Shown: positions 15,624-24,858, counted from the stretch's first letter. The stretch is 64,000 nt of DNA from Chloroflexota bacterium (GCA_902812455.1 CADDZH010000001.1:1-64000); one strand, 5' to 3'. Notes: generated by a model not told the origin, from the letters alone. Translations and numbers: made by a program.

Positions 15624-15657
15624 AAGTAGGCAGCTAGACAGATAGGACATCAGGGGC

Positions 15658-15704
15658 TAAGATGAATATGTGAACCTTTCCAGCAAGGTAACGTATTCAT
15701 CTTA
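15658..15704 (+). terminator. Long branched hairpin after rpsR
   Basis: Outer arms TAAGATGAATA and TATTCATCTTA pair perfectly over 11 bp, and inner arms AACCTT/AAGGTA pair over five. There is no T-tract, so termination is uncertain; it could be a processing or regulatory structure between rpsR and the parvulin gene. Confidence 0.45.
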
Positions 15705-15722
15705 GTACCATGTTTGTAATAC

Positions 15723-15792
15723 TACTCTGTCAACCTTCATGTGACAGGTGATATGTCGTGGCCTCCCTTGTGGGGGCCAGGCATCCATTAAT
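15723..15792 (+). promoter_or_regulatory. Conserved ~70-nt leader element before the parvulin gene
   Basis: The counterpart of 7233-7303. It starts TACTCTGTCAACCTTC, carries ATGT and GTGGCCTCCCTTGTGGGGGC at the same offset, and continues CAGGCATCCATTAAT. The hairpin is at 15760-15780 and the start codon 73 bases beyond it. Confidence 0.5.
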
Positions 15793-15853
15793 CAAATGAA
15801 ACTCGACACAGTGTGACGCCAGCAAGCGCTTGAGCAGGAGGGAAGTCACTTAG

Positions 15854-17323
15854 ATGAAGAGTCAAACAGCACGCCGGCCCGAAAGCGGGCCAAAGCGACC
15901 AGCACGCTCTAATAAGTCAAATAAACCAAAGCAATATCGCAGGCAAACAGCCCGCTTCGAGGGAAAACGGGATGGCAAGCCGCTCATATTTGGATGGGGC
16001 GGCCATCTTTCGCATAGCCAGAAAGTACAACTACAACGTCGCGCGACCTGGGCTGTCGCGATCACCTTCCTGGTGCTGATCGTCCTGGTGCTCGTCGGTT
16101 TCTGGGTTGATTTTAATATCATTACTCCCGGTTTACCGATCACCAGCGTCAATGGCCACGCGATTCCGCAGTCCCTTTACCGCAAGATGGTTGCCTTCAA
16201 AGCTCAAGAAGTGGACAATCAACTCAACGGGCGGCATGGCTTGATCGCTCAACGCGATAGCTTGAAACAGCAGGTAGACGCTGCCCAGGCAGCCACAAAT
16301 GCTACAACGGCGGAGATCAACAAACTGGTACAACAGATCAATGCTTTGAAACCCAACCAGGCGGCAGAGAAAGCTGCACTCAATAAACAACTGGCGGCAG
16401 AAAGAGCCAAATACCAGACGCAGCAAAACCAGGTCGATAACCTGAATAAACAGTATATCGACCTGACTCAGAATACCATCCCGCAGGTACAGCAAGGCTA
16501 CAACCAATCGCAAGTTGGCAACGATAGCGCAATCTGGTTGCAAAATGATGAGCTGATTCGCGAGTGGCTGGCAAACCAGAGCAGCGCGGTTCAGGCGCAG
16601 GTGAATCCTTCACCCAGCCAGTTGAGCCGGGCTATGAGCGATTTTAAGAACAATCTTCCCGCGAACTTGAGCTACAGCGCCTTCTTGAAGCAAGATGGCT
16701 TGAGCGACTCCGATGTGCAAGCCATGATGACGGTTCAACTGCGGCGCCAGAATATGCAGAACTACCTGGCATCGCAGATCAAGTCACCGGCATACCAGGT
16801 ACTGGCGCGCCAAATGGTGATTGATACGCAAGCGCATGCCCAGCAGCTTCTCAACCAGCTCAAACATGGCGCTGATTTTGCCAAACTTGCCAGGGCCAAT
16901 TCATCGGATGCCAATACCAGTTCTCAGGGAGGTTACATGGGCTGGATGGCACGCGGCCAGTATGCGCAAACCTATGATGGTGCAGTCGTGGAGAACTGGA
17001 TGTTTGATCCCGCGCGCAAGCTCAATGAGCTTAGCCCTGTTCTCTCAGAAAACGGGTCCTATCATATCGTGCAAATCCTGGGCATCGATCCATCTCGCCC
17101 TATCGATTCTAAAACCCTGCAGTCGCTGAAGTCGAATGCGCTCTCCAACTGGCTATTGGAGCAAGAGGCGCTTCCCAGCACGCATATTACACCAATTGAC
17201 CAGAACATGCTGCTAGATCCGTCAAATATGCCTCCCGGCCTGCCTGCCGGCGCTCCTGCCTCCGGCCCAAATGGCGTACCTGGCGGATTACCCGGCGGCA
17301 TCCCTGGGAGCGGCGCCCCGTAA
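15854..17323 (+). CDS. Membrane-anchored parvulin-type peptidyl-prolyl isomerase
   Basis: A 489-residue foldase of the SurA/PrsA/PpiD group. A basic cytoplasmic N-terminus (residues 1-60) is followed by one transmembrane helix at about 62-85. Then comes a SurA-N-like helical region containing a Gln/Asn-rich coiled coil (about 130-215). The PPIC rotamase domain lies at about 315-420, with HAQQLLNQLKHGADFAKLAR, SSQGGYMGWMARGQ and GSYHIVQILG. The tail is Pro/Gly-rich. It probably assists folding of exported proteins on the outer face of the membrane. GGAGGGAAG precedes the ATG. The gene follows the ribosomal operon but has its own conserved leader element. Confidence 0.88.
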   Translation: MKSQTARRPESGPKRPARSNKSNKPKQYRRQTARFEGKRDGKPLIFGWGGHLSHSQKVQLQRRATWAVAITFLVLIVLVLVGFWVDFNIITPGLPITSVNGHAIPQSLYRKMVAFKAQEVDNQLNGRHGLIAQRDSLKQQVDAAQAATNATTAEINKLVQQINALKPNQAAEKAALNKQLAAERAKYQTQQNQVDNLNKQYIDLTQNTIPQVQQGYNQSQVGNDSAIWLQNDELIREWLANQSSAVQAQVNPSPSQLSRAMSDFKNNLPANLSYSAFLKQDGLSDSDVQAMMTVQLRRQNMQNYLASQIKSPAYQVLARQMVIDTQAHAQQLLNQLKHGADFAKLARANSSDANTSSQGGYMGWMARGQYAQTYDGAVVENWMFDPARKLNELSPVLSENGSYHIVQILGIDPSRPIDSKTLQSLKSNALSNWLLEQEALPSTHITPIDQNMLLDPSNMPPGLPAGAPASGPNGVPGGLPGGIPGSGAP

Positions 17324-17355
17324 CCGGACAGCGCCTATATGGGCTGATTTTGAAG

Positions 17356-18627
17356 ATGAACAGAATTGTCTACCCATGTCATGCTGAGCGAAGCGAAGCA
17401 TCCGCTGCCGATCGACAGAGATCCTTCGCCTCGCTCAGCATGATACATGTTGCCGAACAGCAGCTCCTGGAGACTGCTTCTCTCTACCTGCATATCCCTT
17501 TTTGCCATACGCGTTGTCATTATTGCGATTTCAATACCTATGCCGGCATACTGCCGTTGAGAGAGCCGTATGTACAGGCCCTGCTTACCGAGATCAGGTT
17601 GATGAGCGATTTTGCCCGGCAGCCTGGGGGAGAACGGCGCCGCTCGCGCACAATCTTCTTTGGCGGGGGCACACCGAGCCTGCTGAGCGTCGAGCAGATC
17701 AAGCGCATTCTGGATGCTTGCCGGGAACACTTCGCGGTCGATGACGATGCTGAGGTCACCCTGGAAGCCAATCCTGGCACCTTGAGCCGGGAACAACTGG
17801 CGGGATTGCGCGCCGTGGGCGTGAATCGCCTCAGCATAGGCGCTCAGAGCTTTGATGCGCAGTTGCTCAAATCGCTCGGTCGTATCCATTCTCCCCAGCA
17901 GATTGAGCAGGCGGTGCGATATGCGCGAGATGCAGGCTTTACTTCAATCAACCTGGATTTTATGTTTGGCCTGCCAGGACAAACCATGCAGCACTGGCGC
18001 GAGACACTCGACCGGGCGCTGGAGATACGCCCTGAACATCTCTCGCTCTACTCTCTCATCCTTGAAGAGGGCACTCCTTTCTATACATGGGCGCAGGAAG
18101 GGCGAATTACTCCGGCAGACGAAGACCTGTGCGCAGATATGTACGAATACGCCGATGAGCGCTTGCAGGCTGCCGGTTATGAGAACTACGAAATCTCCAA
18201 CTGGTCGCTTCCGGGACACCGGTGCCGCCACAACCTGACCTACTGGCTCAACCTGCCTTATCTGGGCATGGGAGCAGGAGCATACTCCTGGTTTGGCGGT
18301 AGGCGTTTTTCCAATGTACGCGAGCCGCTTGACTACATCCGGCTGCTTAGCGCAGAACAGCGTCCCGAGGCTGAGAGCGAGACGGTGAGCCGGGCACAGG
18401 AGATGGCAGAGACGGCGTTCCTGGCGCTGCGCACTGCCATGGGCCTACATGTACCGGCTTTTGAAGAACGCTTCGCCATGCCTTTTTCAGAGTTTGTGGG
18501 CGAGCGCTTGCGCCCGGTGGAAGACGCGGGGCTTCTGGAACGCGATGGCGACTGGCTGCGCCTGAGCAAGCGAGGACGCTTATTAGGCAACGAAGTGTTT
18601 CTTCGCTTGCTTCCCGATGAACTGTAA
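17356..18627 (+). CDS. hemW: Radical SAM protein HemW
   Basis: A radical SAM enzyme of the oxygen-independent coproporphyrinogen oxidase family; HemW members act as haem chaperones rather than oxidases. The sequence reads LYLHIPFCHTRCHYCDF, with the CxxxCxxC iron-sulfur motif encoded near 17503. GGGTPSLL, NPGTL, GVNRLSIGAQSFD and MFGLPGQ follow, and a C-terminal HemN-like domain is present. The start is uncertain. Bases 17376-17448 are a palindromic interspersed repeat, and an upstream start (TTG 17350 or ATG 17356) would translate it as CHAERSEAS and SFASLSM. ATG at 17440 inside the repeat gives a length closer to the family. No strong ribosome-binding site decides between them. Confidence 0.9.
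   Translation: MNRIVYPCHAERSEASAADRQRSFASLSMIHVAEQQLLETASLYLHIPFCHTRCHYCDFNTYAGILPLREPYVQALLTEIRLMSDFARQPGGERRRSRTIFFGGGTPSLLSVEQIKRILDACREHFAVDDDAEVTLEANPGTLSREQLAGLRAVGVNRLSIGAQSFDAQLLKSLGRIHSPQQIEQAVRYARDAGFTSINLDFMFGLPGQTMQHWRETLDRALEIRPEHLSLYSLILEEGTPFYTWAQEGRITPADEDLCADMYEYADERLQAAGYENYEISNWSLPGHRCRHNLTYWLNLPYLGMGAGAYSWFGGRRFSNVREPLDYIRLLSAEQRPEAESETVSRAQEMAETAFLALRTAMGLHVPAFEERFAMPFSEFVGERLRPVEDAGLLERDGDWLRLSKRGRLLGNEVFLRLLPDEL
17376..17448. repeat. CTGAGCGAAGCGAAG palindromic repeat, full copy
   Basis: A complete copy with both arms: ATGTCATGCTGAGCGAAGCG at the left and TCGCCTCGCTCAGCATGATA at the right, around a short centre. It overlaps the 5' end of hemW. Confidence 0.85.
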
Positions 18628-18636
18628 ACCCTAATT

Positions 18637-18690
18637 CGTAGGGGCGGGAGTGGATGTGCGGGGCGGTGGGGCGCTTGCGCTGCCCTCGTA
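18637..18690. repeat. GTAGGGGC...TTGCGCTGCCC repeat
   Basis: Reads CGTAGGGGCGGGAGTGGATG and ends GGCGCTTGCGCTGCCCTCG. The first of two adjacent copies between hemW and recJ. Confidence 0.6.
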
Positions 18691-18710
18691 ACCCATTAAG
18701 GATGTCCAGT

Positions 18711-18766
18711 CGTAGGGGCAAGGGGTGGAATGGCGTGGAGCGGGGGCCTTGCGCTTGCCCTCGTTA
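18711..18766. repeat. GTAGGGGCAAGG...CCTTGCGCTTGCCC repeat
   Basis: Reads CGTAGGGGCAAGGGGTGGAA and ends GGCCTTGCGCTTGCCCTCG; the GGGGCAAGG and CCTTGCGCTTGCCC ends are complementary. The second copy ahead of recJ. Confidence 0.65.
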
Positions 18767-18802
18767 CTTGCGCCGTCCTATTAAGCCATTAAGGATAAAC
18801 AA

Positions 18803-20611
18803 GTGGATTCGATTTCTCAAGCTTCCGAGCCCTGGAGGGTATATCCTCTCCTCTCAAAAGAGCAGTTCGCCATGTTCCAGCAGGCGGGCATAGAGCCACT
18901 TCACGCCCAGTTGCTCTACAATCGCGGCATTACAACGCCGGAGGCTATGCGCGCTTTCCTGGATGCCCGCTACGATCAAACCCTCGATCCCAGCACATTG
19001 GTCGATATGGATAAGGCAGTCGAGCGCATACGACGCGCCCTCGACCAGGGAGAGCATATCACCGTGTATGGCGACTATGACGCCGATGGCGTGACATCTT
19101 CTGCTCTATTGACCCGCGCCCTGCGCACCCTCAAGCAGCCGGGCGCAATCGTTGACTATCACATTCCCAGCCGCCTGCGTGATGGCTGCGGCCTCAATAC
19201 GAAAGCCATCGATCAGCTCAAGGCCCGGGGAACCTCGCTCATTGTCACTACCGATTGCGCCAGTTCCGACATCGAGCAGGTCGCTTATGCTAGAGAACTG
19301 GGCATTGACGTGATCATCACCGATCACCACCATCCTCCAGAGCGCCTGCCTGATGCCTATGCTATGATCAATCCCTGGCGACCAGATTGCACCTACAAAG
19401 AACGCTACTTATGTGGCGCAGGCATCGCTTTTAAGCTGGTGCAGGCGCTCTATCGAGCCTATCATCGCTCCCCGGAAGAGGAACAATCCCTGCTTGATCT
19501 CGTTGCCATTGGCAGTATCGCTGATGTCGCGCCATTGCTGGGCGAAAACCACACGCTGGTACGTTTGGGATTGCAGCGGTTGAATCAAACGCGCAAGCCA
19601 GGCCTGCTGGCCTTGATCCAGAGGGTGAATTTGCAACTGGGGCGCATCCGCGAGCGCGATATTGCCTATGTGCTGGCCCCACGTATCAATGCAGCCGGGC
19701 GCATGAAGGATGCCAGCATTGCCTTCGAACTGCTGACCACTGACGATGATGCGGAAGCAGCGCGTTATGTCGAAGAACTCGATCAGCTCAACCTGTCACG
19801 CCAGCAGCAGACGGAAGAGCTGATGAATGCTGTTCGCCTGGAAGCCCGGCAGCGCCCCGGCGACCAGGTTATCCTGGTAAGTGGTGAGAACTGGCCGGAA
19901 GGGATTATTGGCCTTGTCGCTGGCAGGCTTTCTGAAGAGATCGATCGGCCTGTCCTGGTGTTGAGCAAAGGAGTGGAGTTTAGCCGGGGATCTGCTCGCA
20001 GTCCAAAGGGCTTCAACATTTTTGCCGCGCTCGAGGCTGGCGCTCGCCTGCTTGTACGATATGGCGGGCATATGCAGGCTGCCGGGTTTACCATCGCCAA
20101 TGAGCGTATTGAGGAGCTGCGCGAGCATTTGCTGCGCTGGCGTGAGCATGACAGGCCAGCTAGCGTAGCCCCACAAGAAGCGCCGGCCACCACCGCAGAT
20201 CAGGCTGTGCTGGTGATAGAGTCGGAAAGTGCTCCCGTACTTCTTGCCGCTCAGATGGTTGACCTCGTATTTACAAGACTGGAACTGATTCATGCCAGCA
20301 CCTTCAATAAGATACAGCAATTGAGTCCTTTCGGCGCAGGCAATCCCGAACCGACGTTTAAGGTAGAAGGGATGCGCATTTTGAATAGCTGGCCGAGCGG
20401 CTTTGATGGTCAACACCTGCGGCTCCAGCTCGGTATGGGGAATTTCCGCTATACAGGAACGCTGCTACGTGGAGGCGAACGGCGCGAGGCGTTGCGCAGC
20501 GGCCAGACCGTCAATATTATTTTCCGCTTTGAGCCTTCCTTGAACCCTTCAAACGAAGGAAACAGGCAAGATTTCTGGCTGCGGATCATAGATGTGGAGG
20601 TGGCTGGTTAG
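18803..20611 (+). CDS. recJ: Single-stranded-DNA-specific exonuclease RecJ
   Basis: A 5'-3' single-strand exonuclease of recombination and mismatch repair. The DHH domain contains VYGDYDADGVTSSALL near residue 88, TTDCASSD and TDHHHPPERLPDA near 172, and LNPxRP-like INPWRPDC. The DHHA1 domain includes PRINAAGRMKDAS near 295 and GGHMQAAGFTI near 421. A C-terminal OB-fold follows (about 470-600). All manganese-binding motifs are intact and the length of 602 is close to normal. The GTG start at 18803 follows AAGGA. It converges on the glutamate dehydrogenase gene. Confidence 0.96.
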   Translation: MDSISQASEPWRVYPLLSKEQFAMFQQAGIEPLHAQLLYNRGITTPEAMRAFLDARYDQTLDPSTLVDMDKAVERIRRALDQGEHITVYGDYDADGVTSSALLTRALRTLKQPGAIVDYHIPSRLRDGCGLNTKAIDQLKARGTSLIVTTDCASSDIEQVAYARELGIDVIITDHHHPPERLPDAYAMINPWRPDCTYKERYLCGAGIAFKLVQALYRAYHRSPEEEQSLLDLVAIGSIADVAPLLGENHTLVRLGLQRLNQTRKPGLLALIQRVNLQLGRIRERDIAYVLAPRINAAGRMKDASIAFELLTTDDDAEAARYVEELDQLNLSRQQQTEELMNAVRLEARQRPGDQVILVSGENWPEGIIGLVAGRLSEEIDRPVLVLSKGVEFSRGSARSPKGFNIFAALEAGARLLVRYGGHMQAAGFTIANERIEELREHLLRWREHDRPASVAPQEAPATTADQAVLVIESESAPVLLAAQMVDLVFTRLELIHASTFNKIQQLSPFGAGNPEPTFKVEGMRILNSWPSGFDGQHLRLQLGMGNFRYTGTLLRGGERREALRSGQTVNIIFRFEPSLNPSNEGNRQDFWLRIIDVEVAG

Positions 20612-20714
20612 CATGCCTTTGCAGGGCGACCACAAGGGCCGCCCTATGCACAGCCGTATATGGTAGTGAGGCCCCTTGCGGGTCTCATGGCCCCACGCAT
20701 CATGGCTACGGCTA

Positions 20715-21968
20715 TTATGGGTACACGCCGCGAATCTCGGTCGCCTCGGCGACACGCGCTACTGCCAGCAGGTAGGCACCCATACGCAGATCCGTATCTT
20801 GCTCAAGTGCTTTCTGGCGCACTGCACGGTACGAGCGCGTCATGATCGTTTCTAGCCGGTCATTGATCTCATGCTCGGCCCAGAAGAACCTTTGCAAATC
20901 CTGTACCCACTCGAAGTAGCTCACCGTCACGCCGCCCGCATTCGCCAGGATATCCGGCACAACAGTAATGCCGCGATCATTGAAGATATGATCTGCATCA
21001 GGCGTTGTCGGGCCGTTGGCCGCCTCCACAATCAAGCGAGCCTTCACCTGCGTGGCATTGCGCCCGGTCAACTGGTTCTCGAGCGCCGCCGGTATCAGCA
21101 CATCGCACTTGAGCGTCAGGAGTTCGGCGTTGGTGACGGCTTCCGTGTTGGGCAATCCCTTCAACGTGCCATGTTCGCGAGAGTAGCGTAAGGCATGATG
21201 AACATCGATACCGTCCGGATTATAGACGCCGCCGCTAATGTCGCTCAAACCAATAACCGTACACCCCAGTTCATGCAGGAGGCGGGCCGAAACACTGCCA
21301 ACATTGCCGAAACCCTGGACTACAACTGTACACTCGTCCGGCTTCATTCCAAGATCAAGCATCGCTTCTCGCGTCACCACCTGCACTCCTCGCCCGGTAG
21401 CTTCGAAGCGCCCTTCACTTCCCCCGATAGCAAGGGGCTTGCCGGTAATCACAGCCGGGATAGAATATCCTGCGTGCATCGAAAACGTATCCATGATCCA
21501 GGCCATAATCTGCGGGTTTGTATTCATGTCGGGTGCGGGAATATCGCTATCAGGGCCGATCAAAATAGAGATCTCGGTCGCGTAACGGCGGGTGAGGCGT
21601 TCAAGTTCTGCGCGAGACAGGACGTGTGGGTCACAGATAACGCCGCCTTTGGCTCCTCCAAAGGGGATGTTCACCACAGCGCATTTCCATGTCATCCACA
21701 TGGCCAGCGCGCGCACCTCGTCAAGTGAGACTTCAGGGCTATAGCGAATGCCACCTTTCGCCGGGCCGCGATTGATATTGTGCTGCACGCGGTACCCCGT
21801 GAACATCTCTACGTCGCCATTATCCATGCGTACCGGGAAATTGACGATCAGTTCGCGTTTGGGTTTGCGTAAGATAGCTCGCATTGCTTGCGAAAGCCCA
21901 AGGCGCTCGGCGGCTTCATCGAATTGCGCAACCGCCATAGCATAAGGATTCATAACATCAATAGCCAT
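20715..21968 (-). CDS. gdhA: Glutamate dehydrogenase (Glu/Leu/Phe/Val dehydrogenase family)
   Basis: Interconverts glutamate and 2-oxoglutarate plus ammonia with NAD(P). The 417-residue length is that of the hexameric 50-kDa class. Substrate-site sequences are present: FTGYRVQHNINRGPAKGG with its lysine near residue 71, and MTWKCAVVNIPFGGAKGGV with the catalytic lysine near 107. Asp of GPDSDIPAPDMNT follows, and the nucleotide-binding loop GFGNVGSVSA lies near 217. Cofactor preference was not resolved. AGGAGG lies eleven bases before the ATG. The nearby arginase and peptide-binding lipoproteins fit a role in amino-acid nitrogen use, but there is no shared operon. Confidence 0.95.
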   Translation of the reverse strand: MAIDVMNPYAMAVAQFDEAAERLGLSQAMRAILRKPKRELIVNFPVRMDNGDVEMFTGYRVQHNINRGPAKGGIRYSPEVSLDEVRALAMWMTWKCAVVNIPFGGAKGGVICDPHVLSRAELERLTRRYATEISILIGPDSDIPAPDMNTNPQIMAWIMDTFSMHAGYSIPAVITGKPLAIGGSEGRFEATGRGVQVVTREAMLDLGMKPDECTVVVQGFGNVGSVSARLLHELGCTVIGLSDISGGVYNPDGIDVHHALRYSREHGTLKGLPNTEAVTNAELLTLKCDVLIPAALENQLTGRNATQVKARLIVEAANGPTTPDADHIFNDRGITVVPDILANAGGVTVSYFEWVQDLQRFFWAEHEINDRLETIMTRSYRAVRQKALEQDTDLRMGAYLLAVARVAEATEIRGVYP

Positions 21969-22085
21969 AAGTGAAAGAACCTCCTTACTTTTGACCAGCC
22001 ATAGGTCAACTATGCATCATTGCATAACAAAGCATCATTACTTCTACAATTGTGCTGGATAAACGGGGACGCAGCACACAGGAAA

Positions 22086-22106
22086 GCCCGCCGGAAGCCA
22101 GCGGGC
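22086..22106. terminator. Hairpin between the Uma2 and gdhA genes
   Basis: GCCCGC (22086-22091) and GCGGGC (22101-22106) pair around a nine-base loop, followed on the minus strand by TTTCC. It lies 45 bases past the Uma2 stop codon and could end that transcript. Confidence 0.45.
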
Positions 22107-22150
22107 CTTCGCTTCGACACACTATCTATAGTATATCATCTACAGGTACT

Positions 22151-22984
22151 TTATACCTGGTCAGGGTCTATTCCCAGCGAGCGCAACTTCTCGGCAAGCG
22201 CCTGGGCACGCTTAGCTTCCATCTCTGCGCGCTGGGCCTCTGCTTTCCTGGCGGCTGCCTCAGCACGAGCGCGCCTGGCCTCTCTCTCTGCTCGTCGTGT
22301 CTCTGCTTGTCTGGCTAGCGCTTCCGCTTGCGCCCGTTTGGCCTCCATCTCGGCGCGTCTCGCTTCGGCTTCTCTGGCCGCTGCCTCCGCTTCGGCCTGG
22401 GTCAGGCGCAAGTGCCCCTGCACATCATAGAGCCGCAGCGAGGTGCCCTCGGCCACCAGCCAGCTCTCTAAGGCCGGACTCCAGAGGCGCCCGCCTGCTT
22501 GCAAGGCTAGCTCCCGCATCACCCCCCGGCCAGCATCCAGATGCCAGCCAAACAAGCGCTGCGCGGTCGCCCGCATCAAGGGCGGCACATGCGCATCATA
22601 GGCATAGTACTCCTGTACCCCCATCCTGCCGTATTTGGCCGGTTTCTCGCGCAGGTCGTTCTTCCAGGTTTCGTCCGACATGATCTCAAACACGACCTGC
22701 GGCGCCGGCCCCGTCTTGCCCACCCGCCAGCTTTTGCGGTGCTGAAAGGACACCCCTTTGATCACAGCAATATCAGGAGCCAGCGGATACTCCATCGGGT
22801 CGGGCTTTTGGTAGAAATTGAGGTTTTCGTAGATGGCACAGAGCTGGTCGCGAAACAGCCAGGTGAGCACATCGACCAGGTAGTGCACCAGGGCCGCGTG
22901 GAAGGAGGTTTCCCCCATCAGATCCTCCAGCGTGGGATGGGAATCGTAATAGTAGGCTACCTCGTCTTCAATGTCTTTGGCCAT
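22151..22984 (-). CDS. Uma2-family (DUF820) protein with coiled-coil tail
   Basis: Residues about 1-195 match the Uma2 family, a PD-(D/E)XK nuclease-like fold common in cyanobacteria and Chloroflexota. Visible marks are APDIAVIKG, VVFEIMSDETWKNDLREKP and KYGRMGVQEYYAYD, which hold the likely Asp, Glu and Lys ligands. The last 85 residues are an Ala/Glu/Arg heptad-like repeat with the unit RAEMEAKRAQA occurring twice, surely a coiled coil. The start at 22984 is preferred to one 43 codons upstream because AAAGGAG lies seven bases before it. Whether the nuclease fold is active, and on what, is unknown for most members. Confidence 0.82.
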   Translation of the reverse strand: MAKDIEDEVAYYYDSHPTLEDLMGETSFHAALVHYLVDVLTWLFRDQLCAIYENLNFYQKPDPMEYPLAPDIAVIKGVSFQHRKSWRVGKTGPAPQVVFEIMSDETWKNDLREKPAKYGRMGVQEYYAYDAHVPPLMRATAQRLFGWHLDAGRGVMRELALQAGGRLWSPALESWLVAEGTSLRLYDVQGHLRLTQAEAEAAAREAEARRAEMEAKRAQAEALARQAETRRAEREARRARAEAAARKAEAQRAEMEAKRAQALAEKLRSLGIDPDQV

Positions 22985-23194
22985 CGGCTGCTCCTTTGTC
23001 TGTGTCCCTGCGAGTCGCTTCCCAAAATGTTTCTCCAACCCACTCTGTATTCCGGCACTGCCTGCTCCTCTGAGCAAAGGGCAAGCATCACCACTGCTGC
23101 TATCATACCACAACTTCTATAAGCATAACACCCCTTTCTAAAACCATCCATGTATGCGGATGCAAAGCCGTATAATGAATGGCACCCCAATCAA

Positions 23195-24844
23195 TTAACG
23201 CTGCAGGTATACCTGTGACCAGTCTCCGAAATATAACCCGTCGCCGTTGACACTGATACCATGCACGGAGGGCGGGATGATGGCCGCCATCTCCTGGTGA
23301 TCAAGGGGGATCCAGGCCACGTCCTGGATAGCCACCTGTTCCGCCTGCTGGTATAAAGCGATACGCTTATCTCCAACTGATTTTTCGGCAAGCGTCACCA
23401 ACTGGTCGAATGTGGCATTGCTCCACTGGCCGGCGTTGTTGGCAGCCGTCGAGAGCAGGTTCAGGGCAAGAGCATCATACGGATCGTTGAAATCGGCATT
23501 CCACTGGATAAAGCCAAAGGCCACCTGGTGCTTATCCAGCTCATCATTGTAAGCGGTCGGTTCCACAGAGTGCAGTTGTATTTGTATGCCCAAGGCATCT
23601 TGCCACATATGCACCAGGGCAGCAGCTTCTCCCTGGGTCATTTGAGAGCTTGGATATGAAAAGGTGATCTGCGGGACGGTCGTGGTGTCTGGATAGACTG
23701 ATTGCAGGAGCATTCTGGCCTCATTCTTATTAAAGGGGATGCCTGGATAATTGGGCTGGTAGCCGGGCATGCCAGGCGGGATGATCGTTTGCGCGGGCAC
23801 GACCGAATCCTGCAGGGTGATGTGGGCGAGTGTTTGTTTATCGGTAGCATAAGCGAATGCCTGTCGCACTACCGGGTTGTCAAAGGGGGGTATTCTGGTA
23901 TTGAAGAAGAGGGCATCAGTCTCTAGCTGAGGAACTCGCACAAAGCCTGCAAAGCCCTTCGCTGAGGTCTGGTCGTCCTGGCTGATATTCCAGATAAACG
24001 AGTATTGCCCGGCACGATAGATGTTAAAAGCGGTAGAGGGATCGCTCACAAAGACCATATCGATCCTGGTCAACCTGGGCTTATTCCCATAGTAGTACGG
24101 ATTGGGAACGAGCACCATTTTCACACTGTGTTCCCAGCTTTCAACCATAAATGGCCCGGTTCCGACACCGATGCCAGCAACATCCTCTGCCCAGTTGTCC
24201 TGCCCGTATGCCTCGATGACCCGCTGGTTCACCGGATAATAGATGGGGTTTGTAAGCATTTGCAGGAAGTAGGGGGTAGGATGCGTGAGCGTGATCTGCA
24301 AAGTCAGGGCATTGATCGCTCGCACTCCCGTCAAGACCCTGGTTTTCCCTTTGAGCACGTCACTCGCGCCAGCAATGACACCTTCAAATAAACTGGCCGT
24401 TGGCGATTGTACCTCCGGGAGCAGCGCTCTTGTGAGGCTATAGGCGTAGGTCTGTGCCGTGACGGGTGTACCATCCGAAAACATGATCCCTGATTTCAGG
24501 TGAAAGGTATAGACTTTGCCATCAGAAGAGACATCCCATGTGGCCTGGTCGGGCACCACATTCATATTGAAATCCGATCTCACCAGGCCGCTGTAGATCA
24601 TGCTCATAATCAGTTGTGTATTGGGATCGGTTGCAACTGCCGGGTCGAGAGGAGCGCTATCCAGAATACCAACATTGGGGAACGTCAAGATTTGCCTGGC
24701 TGGTATTCTCGCTGTCGCGCTTGCGGCAGCAGTTGGATTACTGCTACCACTGCCGCACGCTGCCATTAGCAGCAGCACTATGATGAGCAAGCAGCAATAC
24801 ATTGCTGCCTGCCCGCGCCTTGAAAACATATACGTATGTTGCAT
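23195..24844 (-). CDS. Peptide-type ABC substrate-binding lipoprotein (second of pair)
   Basis: A 549-residue lipoprotein of the SBP_bac_5 (OppA/DppA) family that binds oligopeptides or related solutes outside the membrane. The signal ends with the lipobox LMAAC. The mature protein has family blocks VYTFHLKSGIMFSDGTPVTA, VGTGPFMVESWEHS, VVRQAFAYATDKQ and the C-terminal DVAWIPLDHQEMAAI. It is strongly similar along its length to the preceding gene, sharing for example PAQTIIPPGMPGYQPNYPGI. It starts 14 bases after that gene ends, so the two form a tandem duplicate operon. No permease or ATPase genes are present. Confidence 0.92.
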   Translation of the reverse strand: MQHTYMFSRRGQAAMYCCLLIIVLLLMAACGSGSSNPTAAASATARIPARQILTFPNVGILDSAPLDPAVATDPNTQLIMSMIYSGLVRSDFNMNVVPDQATWDVSSDGKVYTFHLKSGIMFSDGTPVTAQTYAYSLTRALLPEVQSPTASLFEGVIAGASDVLKGKTRVLTGVRAINALTLQITLTHPTPYFLQMLTNPIYYPVNQRVIEAYGQDNWAEDVAGIGVGTGPFMVESWEHSVKMVLVPNPYYYGNKPRLTRIDMVFVSDPSTAFNIYRAGQYSFIWNISQDDQTSAKGFAGFVRVPQLETDALFFNTRIPPFDNPVVRQAFAYATDKQTLAHITLQDSVVPAQTIIPPGMPGYQPNYPGIPFNKNEARMLLQSVYPDTTTVPQITFSYPSSQMTQGEAAALVHMWQDALGIQIQLHSVEPTAYNDELDKHQVAFGFIQWNADFNDPYDALALNLLSTAANNAGQWSNATFDQLVTLAEKSVGDKRIALYQQAEQVAIQDVAWIPLDHQEMAAIIPPSVHGISVNGDGLYFGDWSQVYLQR

Positions 24845-24858
24845 AAAGGATGGAGAGC

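Noticed and set aside
22185..22400. Possible minisatellite or CRISPR-like array
   Set aside because: The repetition reflects the Ala/Glu/Arg coiled-coil codons of the Uma2 tail and stays in frame.
22541..23122. 193-codon frame opposite the Uma2 gene
   Set aside because: Antisense shadow; the Uma2 motifs are on the minus strand.
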